A DNA stretch of 64,000 nucleotides from Numida meleagris (Eukaryota; Chordata; Aves; Galliformes; Numididae). Made by a program: the position numbers and the translations under genes. Below, piece by piece: positions 49,001-58,715 of this stretch (the first letter of the stretch is position 1; each line of letters starts with the position of its first letter). The stretch spans positions 103,635,226 to 103,699,225 of the forward strand of contig NC_034409.1 in NCBI RefSeq assembly GCF_002078875.1. Reading direction: 5' to 3'. Below the pieces are notes generated by a model. That model saw only the letters and a program-made list of their open reading frames with translations. It ran no database searches and had not been told where the DNA came from.

Positions 49001-52000
49001 ATTTACAAGTGAGTTTTGATCCAGGTGTCATTCGGGGTTCTCTGAAGCCATATAGTGTCCATTTGAAAGCCAAATATTTGTGCCTCTTTAGGACTCAATG
49101 TTCAAACCATTTTTGGCTTGGATATATTAAAAAGGCTTTTTTTTTTTCCTTTTTTTCTACAATTTAAGCATTGTTTAAATATGTTTCACTGGGTAGGCTG
49201 CTCTCCTGTGTTTACATCATCCTTCTATTTACAGTCGAGCAAGATGACAAAAATAACTGTGGTCTCACATTGAATCAATGGAATTTTCCTGCATTTCTCC
49301 CCTGATGACTCGGCTGACTCCTAGACAGCCTAAATGCTTTTGCATTTCTGCTTGCAGGAATGAGGTAGTTCCTCTCCTGTATTTTTCCCCATCTTTAAGT
49401 CTCCCTGGGTTTTGCTTTTGCTTACTACACAAACAGCAGAGACAGCGTGGTGGATCAGGTCGTAGATCGCTGGATGAAATTAAGGCATACCTTATTAGAG
49501 TGGGTGAAAAAAGCCCATAACCTCATGACAGCTGATTTAAGTGTGTGTATTTGGAGGGAAGGTGTTCCGGATCTCCGCGGGAGTTGCATTGTCAATTGTG
49601 TTTGCTTATTCTTTTTGCAGCTGTTATTTTCTTCTCTTCCTTTAATGAAAAAATAACATTTTTTATGCTGGCCCTCCTTTGCTCTTTTTTACACAGGAAC
49701 GCAATTGCTGCTTGTTACCTTGAAGACTGGTTGCTGTTTTAAACAAATGGCTTTGTCCCCAATTACTGCAGTTTTGTGTCCTCATATAAAATACCTATTC
49801 TGCGAGGAGTCATAAAGATATGCTGCAACAGCTCATCCTCCCATCCCCCACTTCTCCTTCAGTTATCAACAGTGCGTCAGTGGAAATTTCCACCGTTTGC
49901 TAATGTGAGAGAAAGCACAAAGTTGCAAAGCAGCCTTTTGAAGGGAAAAAAACCACCACAAAACCAACAAAAAATCTACTGCCGTTTTAGAAGCACAATG
50001 AAAAGCAGCATACCACTTGGAAGCAGAAACGAAATCAGATTCTGGAGAAGTGGGATTAATACGGTGCGTCAAAGAGCATGGTTTGCAAAATGAATGAATG
50101 CTCCTGCAAGCCTAAAGCTAGGGGAAGGGGGCATGGGAGTGATGGCATGGCATCAGCTAGGATTTCTCCCCCCATCCTCCCTTATATTAGTTGCAACTGT
50201 GAGAGGATTGGGAAGGGTTCTTCCAACAGAGAAGATTTAAGTGGCATTTGTTAAATTTACCAGTGGCTTTTAATGGCTTTAACAGAAAAAGACTTTCCCT
50301 TTTCAAGGGATGTGCATCCTTTAGAATTGTTACGCCACTATTCTAGTGACTTGTCCAAGCTTCAAACTCATTCTTCTCCCTAAACTTTTAACCAGGTGGT
50401 ATCTCCTGTTTTCTGATCTCCAGAAAATAGGAAGCAGATCATTTTTCCAAACAAGTCAAGCCAAACCCTGTTCCCTCTTTGGAGATTTACGAGGAGGACT
50501 GAGCCACCAATAACCCTCCAAGCCCTCCTTAGGGCGTGCTGTCCCTGCTTCTCGCAGCAGCCCTCCCTGCTGTGGTCACCGTAGTGGACATGAGCTGGCG
50601 CTGGTCCCCCACTCCTGTGATGCGCAGCCAAGGCCCGCACCGGCTGGGCACCTGTTCTGGAGGAGTGGCTGCTTCAGTGCAGGCTGCAAGGAGATTTCTT
50701 GCCATCAGGCTTCTCACCTGGGGGAACTTGGTTCTTCTGTCTGCTTTTTCTGAAAAAGACTTCAGTCCCGAATTGTGGCTATTAATACAGATGCCTGCGT
50801 AAGAGGTTCAGGATGAGGATGTCTGGCTGAGAAGAATCTTCTTTGCAGTGTTTTCCATATGTGAATTCTGCCTCTGTGCAGCAGAGACCTAACAGGTCTC
50901 CTGTGTGTCTGCTGTTTCTGGGTGTTAATTGCGCAAGGCATTTAGTTGGGTGAAGAAGAGTTCTAATGTGGGTCAGCACATCTGTCTGTTTCTGGAGTCC
51001 CCACCTCCTGTATTTCCCATTCAGCCTCCCATTCCAGCTTATGGCTGGGGACTTATCCTCCAACATTGCCTCTACGGAAGTGACATAGATAAGAACCCGT
51101 GTCTCCTGCAGTACGCAGTCCTGTTAGGTACAGTTTTTAAATCAAACTGGGATGCTTGATCCTGCTTGGGTGTTAGTGATTTAGGAGTGGGGTTCTTGAC
51201 AAATGCACAGTATGACTTCATTTAAGGGATACTACTTTCAGGGTATACTGATGCTTCGTGGGGAGGTGCACTTCTTCAGCCAAGATATTTACTATACTTT
51301 ATATATATACTACATGCTATACAAATTAAGGATACTAGTAGGGGAGCAATATTCTCCTTTCTGTAGGTAGGCAGTTGGGTTTGTTTTGCAGATGCCAAAG
51401 GTAGTTGTGTGGTGGAGATGAAGTGTTTACCTGGAGCAGTGTATTTTATGCATTCTGTGCATGTGTGGAAGGAAGACCTTTTCAGTCTTGCCAAGGTCAG
51501 CAAGACAGTGCGCTTGTCAAGTGCCGACTGTGCAAGTTGGCATTTCCTGAATGCAGCTTCAGCTCCTGCCCCCAGATGGATGATTTAAGCTCTGTTCACA
51601 TTGGAGAGACGCCTAATTTAGGATAAGTCCATCTATTTGGGTTTATTTTACTGTTTGGTTTTTTTTTTTTTTTGGTTTTGTTTTTAATTTACATTCAGCT
51701 CCAAAGCAGAACTTTAAAGAAATATGCCTATGTGTATGTAAGCATGAGATGTTTCGTACTGACACCTGTTTCCCAATGAAACAATACTGTGAACTGAAAG
51801 GAGAATGCGTGTTGTAAGCAAAGTCAATGTGCCATCTTACCCTTTTCTTTTCTTTTTAAGAAAAAAACCCACATTATTCAAGTCAAGGTATGTAGACTAA
51901 TGGAGCAGGTACAAGAAGATTAAGGTCTCTTTAATGTTCTGTGCAACAAAGAAAAGTTCAAACTGAGCCTGCTTGAGTTGAACTTTTCGTATTTGAAATC

Positions 52001-52150
52001 CAAATAATACTGAGCTTTTATTCAAAAGACTTCTGGTGGCAAAACTGTAGAAAAAAATGAGAAATTTTCATTTAAGAAATCTCATCATTACTTGAATTAA
52101 AGTTGTAGTACAGGTATTTTGTTTTATTGTATGTGTGTTTCTCATTGCAG
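43066..52150 (+). other. MRPS6 intron 2, main segment
   Basis: AT-rich intronic DNA with no exon or transposon recognised. Simple tracts include a T-rich run around 49138-49155 and T/G runs around 51659-51685. The second copy of the promoter palindrome lies at 49880-49893. It ends with gtttctcattgcag, the acceptor of exon 3. Confidence 0.5.
49880..49893. promoter_or_regulatory. Second copy of palindrome GTGGAAATTTCCAC
   Basis: Identical to the promoter palindrome at 7041-7054, and the two bases to the left (CA) are also shared. It fits the NFAT5 TonE consensus on both strands and the kappaB core GGAAATTTCC. Nearby motifs include TTATCAA (49864), ACCACA (49952-49957) and GGATTAAT (50052-50059), so the 49.8-50.1 kb block could be an intronic enhancer. 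That is inference. The identity is seen directly. Confidence 0.45.
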
Positions 52151-52331
52151 GTATTTTTTGGTAGACTTAGAGGCCCCACCTTCAATTGTATCGACCATGA
52201 TGGATCATTTAGGACGTGATATTGATGTAATTAGACGTGCTTTTATAAAGCATCCTGTGTCAAAGACAGAAGAATGCAGTGGCATAGTCCCAGTCAACTA
52301 TGAAGACAAACTAATTCCCAGGAAGAGATGA
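52151..52331 (+). CDS. MRPS6: MRPS6 coding exon 3 and stop
   Basis: The first base completes codon 62 (GG|G), then YFLVDLEAPPSIVSTMMDHL and RDIDVIRRAFIKHP, ending in a basic tail (IPRKR) and TGA at 52329-52331. 'GYFLVD' and 'RDIDVIR' are hallmark segments of the S6 family's last strands and helix. The C terminus is about four residues shorter than in mammals. It lacks the longer lysine-rich tail but keeps a basic end. The acceptor tttctcattgcag|G is strong. Confidence 0.96.
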
Positions 52332-52805
52332 ATATTTTAAATTGCATGTTTGAAACTTTTAAGAGATTTTTTTAGTCCTACTTCTGAATACAATTTTGAT
52401 AAGTAATGTCCATCAAAAATAATCGGTTTTAGCAATGTTATGTGCGTGGTATAGTACGCTTAAGTTATTGTAACATTTGAGATTTCTTTTAAAACTGTTT
52501 AAAATAACGTGAGTAGAATTAATCTGTATGCTTATCTTGATATTTGACAGCTCTGAAAATGGATTTTCTTTTCTCTTAGAATATTACATTGATAAGATTT
52601 ATCCATCATCACAAGACTCAAAATAGCATTCTTTTTCAAAGACAGATTACTTCATAATATGCATATTTACATAAGAGATTAAGAAGTCTACAGTGTAAAT
52701 ATAGCACAATAGTATGTGAACTGTTTGAGGATTTTTTTGCTTGTTTTTGGAAAAAGATAATAAAAGTGTGATTAAAAATAAAACTTGACTCGTTTTTTTA
52801 AGACC
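52332..52805 (+). other. MRPS6: MRPS6 3' UTR
   Basis: AT-rich sequence after the stop codon, closed by two poly(A) signals about 430-450 bp downstream. No repeat was seen in it. Confidence 0.75.
52759..52782 (+). promoter_or_regulatory. Poly(A) signals of MRPS6 (two AATAAA)
   Basis: AATAAA at 52759-52764 and again at 52777-52782, followed by cttgactcgtttttttaag, a T-rich downstream element. This is the probable end of MRPS6 transcription. Confidence 0.75.
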
Positions 52806-54725
52806 AGAAAAGGTACAAGAAGAAACCACTCATGCTGGACATTGGAACTGAGGAAAATGCTTGTAGGATGGACCTTCCTTCCACACAGGTGTGAGCTTAG
52901 CCAGGAGGAGCCGTGGGGTTGTAAGTCTTTGCTATGGGGTTGGATCTGTGTGCTGCCCTTTTTGCTGGCCTGCTGAAAATTCAGGCTGACAGCATAGGAA
53001 GCACAAACTACAAATAGGGGAATTATGTAAAAATGTGGTTTACTCAAGTTTCTCAGAAGTTTTTCTTAATGGGGCGCGTGCAGAAACCTGTGGCCTAAAG
53101 CCAGCATGATTCCCATTGTCTTTCATGGTTTCAGTCTTTTGAGAAATGAGTGTTTCACTGGTTTTGGTCACCTAATTATTCACAGAACAAATTGGTGTTC
53201 CATGTGTAAAACAAGGCACGGTTCTCCCTTGTGTTACCACCTGTGCAGTCTATTCACCTACACCTCCCTCCACCCCTCCCCCCTTTTTTTGTTGTTTTGC
53301 ATAGGTGAACAAAAAGGGTATTTCTTACTTGAGTTGTTTTATTCTTTAAGAAAAATTGCTTTCAAATCTAGCTTAAAACAGTTTCCCTCTGGCTAGGAAT
53401 TTGGGCCCTGGATTTCATTTGAATAGAAAGGAGAATATATAAGCTTTCAGCTTCACTAAATGAAGAAGATTCAAAACGGGCTATACATAGACAAATAGTG
53501 TATGTTTGTCTTTATTCAATTCCCTTTAGCCACGTATTAAATCTGGCATTTAATTTGTTTCAGTTTTGATGTCGATGCCTGCATTCAGAAGGAAAATTGT
53601 AGATGTTCACTGAGGATGAGCTGTCAGCTTATTATCTATGAAACACATGATCATATTTGTTATGAATTAGGACGAGGTGAGTTGGACTTTCACGTCCCTG
53701 TGTTCTGTGGGCTCTGTTTCTGGTCTGAGCAGAGCATTGTGGATGCCAAGGGTAGAGAAAGGGCTCCCGAGTCTGGTTTATCCCAAGAGTGGATCAGCAA
53801 TAGTGAATCTCTCGGAGCCTCAGCTGATCCCAAAGAAAAGCAGCAGTCCCAGCTCTGAGAGATGGCAGTCTCCAAAAGGCCAGAAAACAAAGCATAAAGA
53901 GATGCTACCGATCCAGTTTCCTCATGCTCTGAAGCATTGAATATGCGCAGGGGACGGACTGAACATCTCTGCCTTTGGGGTAGACATAGCGCCCACTAAA
54001 GCCAGCAGCCACAGCAGCACTTGCAGGCCTGCTACGTGGTTACACAAGCACTCATGCTTCCTCAGCAGCAAGGATTTATTTATAAAAGGTCTGCTGAATA
54101 GCTGTCTCTTAACTGGATGTACTATTTTCTTCATAATTGATAGTTTCTAATATGAACATAATTTTTTTTTTTAATAGGGGTTGGGTGGGGGAGGATGAGG
54201 AAGGAGCCTTGGGTTGCAATTTGTTTAGCCCAGTCAGCCGCTCAGACTGGTAGTTAGCTATTTCAGGAAAGTAATGCAGAACAGTGCGTACATTCTCTCA
54301 GCAGCTATAAACGCTGGAATGGGCATTGGATTGTATCTGATGATTTGAGCAGTTCTGGTTTTGGGCAGTCTGAGTTGTGCTATGGAAGAAAGCTAGGAAC
54401 TATACCTTGAGTGGTCACAGATTCTCCCAACAGATAGAGGGGAAATCTCATCATGTCTTTGAGGTGTGCTGGGGGTTTTTGATAGTCGAGAGCTGATTTG
54501 TCCCACCAGACTCTTGATCTCCAGGAGTAAAATTTCAGGATGCTGTGTGGTGTTAGTGGAGAGCCAAAAGAGTCTGTGCAGTGGGAGCGTGGCCAAATTA
54601 TCAAGCGTCAAACTCCACTGGCATTCCCGAAGGCCTAAACAATTTGAGTACCAGTACTTTAAATTTTGTTTACCAAATAGTCTGATAATGAAGCTCTTTG
54701 ACTTTTCCTTAGATTATGTTAGAAG
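52806..54725. other. Downstream intergenic DNA
   Basis: No gene was recognised after MRPS6. A T-rich/C-rich patch lies at about 53265-53295 and a T10 run near 54162. KCNE2, the next gene in mammals, was looked for and not found here. Confidence 0.5.
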
Positions 54726-54878
54726 CTGTGGTGCCCCATCCCTGGAGGCACCCAAGGCCAGGTTGGATGGGGCCCTGGGCAGCCTGAGCTGGTGGGGGGC
54801 AGCCCTGCCCATGGCAGGGGTTGGGGATGTGTGGGCTTTGAGGCCCCTTCCAACCCCACCCATTCCATGATTCTGTGT
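54726..54878 (+). mobile_element. CR1 LINE 3' end (plus strand)
   Basis: Reads 'gtggtgccccatccctggag', 'ccaggttggatggggccctg', 'cagcctgagctggtgggggg' and ends 'cttccaaccccacccattcc' plus 'atgattctgtg', the CR1 3' terminus with its octamer-type tail. It is about 150 bp, 5' truncated, and one of only two + strand CR1 copies in the window. Confidence 0.9.
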
Positions 54879-57292
54879 TCACAAGAGTATGAAATAAATA
54901 GTTTTACACTCCTAGATACTCTGTTTTTCTTGTAGATTGTAGAGATGCACTGAGTTAGATAAGTATTAACATACCAACTGGCAGTTCTCCTGGCTCAGAA
55001 ATAACTTTCTCTTCTCTCTCCTACTTACGCAAACAAATAAGCACAAGAGATTTTGTAGTGAAGACCTTAGGTATGTCTTCTATCACACATTTTTCCTGAC
55101 CTGATGTCTCTCACTCAGCTGAATACTGACTACGCTGTGGTTTCTTCAGCAGGCTGAGGGCAATGCACACTCTGAACACTTAGCACTCTGCTTGCAAAGC
55201 ACTTGGTGTGGCCTGACCCCAGGAAGTTTGTGCACGCAGTGATGTGCTCCCACTGACCCAGAGGCTGTACACCTTCTGTACATCTCAATAGTCTGTTGAT
55301 AGTGTGAGCTTAAAGAATTTCAGGATCCTCAATGTCAGCAGAATATTTCTGTCGCTGTAGATGTTTTAATGGGTCTCTCCAAAAATCACCTTTCAGCTGG
55401 ACTTCTTAAGAGTAGACTGCCGGAGCAGCGGGCTGAGCCAGGTACAACAAACACATGGAGAGGCAGCAATAATTAGAAGGGCAGCTCTCCAATGACGCAT
55501 GGGTTCTGACCACAGAAACCCATCACTTGTCACTTAATGAAATCAGTTTCTGTTTAGTAAGGTGCTAGCTTGTTCGAAGCAGTTGGAGTCACAGCATTTT
55601 TTTCTGGGACTTAGTCTGTCTGCCACTTTTTTTTCCTCCTCAGAGTCGCTTTTGGGATCTGTCCAGCACTGCCACTGTCTCCAGCAAACGTTCAAGAATC
55701 ATGAGAAGCCCCTCCAATAATTTGAACTTGTGGCATGTAACCATGGGCTTAAAAATAATGAGTATTGCTTAAAATGCAAGGTTCTTTTTCTTGACCTTTT
55801 AGATTTTTGAGCTTTTATGATTCACTTTTTTCAATCTTAGTGGCTAGCATGGTTTTCATGTAACATCTGACTGAAGAGCTTTCAGAAAAATAGCTATAGC
55901 AAATGAGATTCTTGATAAATTCATTGGGACTGGTGCTGTGTCCCTACACCCACTAGGACAGAACAAGGGAAATTAAAATGGAATTGTTATTTTGTCCTTC
56001 CTAGAACTCTGAGCTTCAGATACCATAAAAGTGAGAATTGATGCAGAGCCAAAACATGCATTTTCCCAAGTGCTGCACGAAGGGAAGATTTAAAATGTGC
56101 TATTTTCTGTGACCTATGTGATACGTTGCTTTCTTAGTGCTGCTTTGGCAGACGTTTAGAAACACACAGACTGCAGCTGGTGGACTACCTTAGGCTAATG
56201 CTCCTCTTTGCACTGCTATTTGTGCTACGCTGCGGAGGAGTGGGAGAGTCACCACTTATTGAATGCTGGTTAAGAGGGGGAGTGAGGCACTGACAGATTC
56301 CATTGCTGGAGTATTCAAGGTTGCCTTCTAAAAGCATTTTTAAGGGAAGGTAACGTTCACTGTAAACCTGGGAGAGTTTTCATCCCTGTTATTTCTGCAT
56401 TGTGCTTAGGCTTCCAAGTCAACCTTGTTTGGAGAGTGCTAACTTGCACACTGAAAATCTGGCTTATTACAGTCTTCAACGTGTTGATGTTGGGGATACC
56501 TTGGAGGGATAGTGCAGTTCCACTGAATCAGTACGGGGCCTCTCCATGAGTTGTGTAGGAACAGTTGCATCCTGACATTAAGATTTACTTTCTCCAAAGG
56601 GCAAGCCAATTTGGCAGGGCTGGGAGAATTCGGGACTTGTATTGGTTCCCAGGATTCATGAGAAGCTTCTGTGCAAGGGCTGGTGGGTACACCTTGGAGA
56701 ATGACTAACACTTGCAGGGCTTTCACAGAGCCGCTGCCTGTGTTAATGAGGTAAGTTCTGCCCAATTTTCTGCAGAGGGCTGACTTGAAAGTTACAAACC
56801 GAGAGAAAGAGGCTTTAATTTTGAATTTCCCTTCACAATTCACCTTGAACATAGCAGCTGGTGAGACAGGGTAGAGAAGGCTTTTGTGGCGCATTCTGAT
56901 CTCTGAGGCTGCTGCACCACTTTCTGCATGCGACAGGAAGAATGAAAATGTCATATATAATCTGTATCGTCTGTATGTGTTTGTACCTGAGAGAGATGAC
57001 TGATGAAAATATAAAGAGCAGAATGTTTATTATCTTATTAATGCATGAGCATCGTTCCCATTCTCTTACTCAGTGAGTGGGAATGCTGTGAAAGAAATAA
57101 TCACTCCTTAAATGTCAAGCACCTTAGAAAAGCTATGATCCATAGTACTGGAATGGAAGGGTGCATGAGGTTGAATATCTCATTCAAAAGTAGGTGGCTG
57201 CAGGCACGGTCATGACAGGCCACACCTGGTGAAAAGTGTGCTGGAGGAAGGTGGCAGTGGAACAAAGGGTCTGCATGGAGAAGATGAAGGGT
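54879..57292. other. Intergenic DNA with an unexplained 171-codon frame
   Basis: No gene was recognised. On the reverse strand 56954-56439 is open for 171 codons, the longest frame outside the known genes, the CR1 copies and the GC-rich blocks. Its translation shows no signal peptide, membrane helix or family motif that I know, and no splice or promoter context was identified. It is probably chance. Confidence 0.45.
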
Positions 57293-57406
57293 CGTAGAAT
57301 CATAGAATGAGTTGGGTTGGAAGGGACCTCAAAGCTCACCTAGTCCGAACGCCCTGCTACGGGCAGGGCTGCTACCCACCAGCTCAGGCTGCCCAGGGCC
57401 CCATCC
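57293..57406 (-). mobile_element. Outer CR1 LINE, 3' part (interrupted)
   Basis: The + strand 'tcgtagaatcatagaatgag', 'ttgggttggaagggacctca' through 'gctgcccagggccccatcc' is the inverted CR1 3' end. It stops abruptly at 57406, and its continuation resumes at about 58054, after another CR1 in the opposite orientation. Confidence 0.93.
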
Positions 57407-58053
57407 TTAGCTGAATGTAAGCCAGCAGAGTGCCCAGGTGGCCAAGAAGGCCAACAGCATCCTGTCTTGCATCAGAAATAGTGCAGCCAGGAGGAGCAGG
57501 GAGGTGGCTGTTCCTCTGTACTTGGCACCGGTGAAGATGCATCTTGAATACTGTGTTCGGTTTTAGGCCCCTCGCTACAAGAAAGACATTGAGGCACTGG
57601 AGCATGTCCAGAGAAGGGCAGTGAAGCTGTGAGGGGTTTGGAGCCCAAGTCTCTGATGGGGAGCAGCTGAGGGAACTGGGGCTGTTCAGGCTGGAGAAGG
57701 GGAGGGTCAAGGGAGACAGCATTGTTCTCTACAACCATCTGAAAGGAAGTTTTGGCGAGGTGGAGGTCAGCATCTTTTCCCAGGAACAGTGATAGGATGA
57801 GAGGGAATGGCCACAAATTGTGCCAGGGGAGGTTCAGGTTGGGTATTAGGAAGAATTTCTTCTCAGAAAGAGCGGTGAGGCAGTGGCACAGGCTGCCCAG
57901 GGAGGTGGTGGAGTCACTGTCCCTGGAGGTGTTCAAGGAAAGGATAGATGTAGTACTTAGGGATACAGTTTAGTGGACAATATTGGAGGCAGGTGGATGG
58001 TTAGACTAGGTGATCTTAGAGGTCTTTTCCAGTCTTAATGATTCTGTGATTCT
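57407..58053 (+). mobile_element. CR1 LINE inserted into another CR1
   Basis: A plus-strand CR1 of about 647 bp. Its 5' end is truncated within the ORF2 tail ('gccaagaaggccaacagcat', 'ggcactggagcatgtccaga'). It then runs through the 3' UTR ('cacaggctgcccagggaggt', 'tggacaatattgg...') to 'ttaatgattctgtgattct'. The flanking word ATCC occurs on both sides (57403-57406 and 58054-58057), either a 4-bp target duplication or coincidence with the tail. Confidence 0.92.
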
Positions 58054-58715
58054 ATCCAACCTGGTCTTGAATGCCTCCAGGGATGGAGCACCACAGCTTC
58101 TCTGGGCAGCCTGTGCCAGCACCTCACCACCCTCTCAGTGAAAAATTTCCCTCTGACATCTAAACTAAATCTCCCCTCTTTTAGTTTAAAACCATCCCAT
58201 CTTGTCCTATCACTATCAGACAGTGTAAAAAGTCGTTTACCTTCCTGCTTATAAGGAAACCTTAATATACTGGAAAGTCTCCTCAGAGCCTTCTCTTCTC
58301 CAGATTGATCAGGCCCGGTTCCCTCAGCCTGGCTTCACAGGAGAGGTGCTCCAGCCCTCTGATCATCTTCGCGCCCTCCTTTGGACCCACCCGAACAGCT
58401 CCACATCCCTCTTGTACTGAGGGCCCCAGGCCTGGATGCAGTATTCCAGATGAGGCAAAGCAGAGAGGGACAATCCCTCCCTCTCCCTGCTGCCCACCCC
58501 TCTTGTGATGCAGCCCAGAAGACCAACTGCATTCTGGGCTGCAAGCACACACTTCTGGCTCATGTCCAGCTTCTCGTCCACCAGAACCCGTAAGTCCTTC
58601 TCCACAGGGCTGCTCTCAGTGAGTTCTTCTCCCAGTTTGTACGCATATCTGGGATTGCCCTGACCCAAATGCAACACCTTGCACTTGGCCTTGTTGACCC
58701 CCTTATTGGGTCCCT
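58054..58715 (-). mobile_element. Outer CR1 LINE, ORF2 part (interrupted)
   Basis: It resumes exactly where the 57293-57406 piece stopped: 'tccaacctggtcttgaatgc', 'ctccagggatggagcaccac'. The reverse strand carries CR1 ORF2 tail coding ('[20 protein letters not shown]', '[20 protein letters not shown]', '[12 protein letters not shown]') in a 175-codon frame (58890-58363). The open frame and intact landmarks mark it as a fairly young copy. Together with the 57293 piece it makes about 775 bp of one element. Confidence 0.93.

Larger units (their letters stand above)
7340..52800 (+). other. MRPS6: MRPS6 gene span (three coding exons, about 45 kb)
   Basis: The spliced CDS is join(7516..7560, 41128..41267, 52151..52331), 366 nt including the stop, giving 121 residues against about 125 in mammals. 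All junctions are GT-AG and keep the frame (phase 0 after exon 1, phase 2 after exon 2). Intron 1 is 33,567 bp and contains the whole SLC5A3 coding exon. Intron 2 is 10,883 bp. The 3' end is placed by AATAAA at 52759-52764 and 52777-52782. Both the outer 5' and 3' limits are estimates. Confidence 0.93.
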
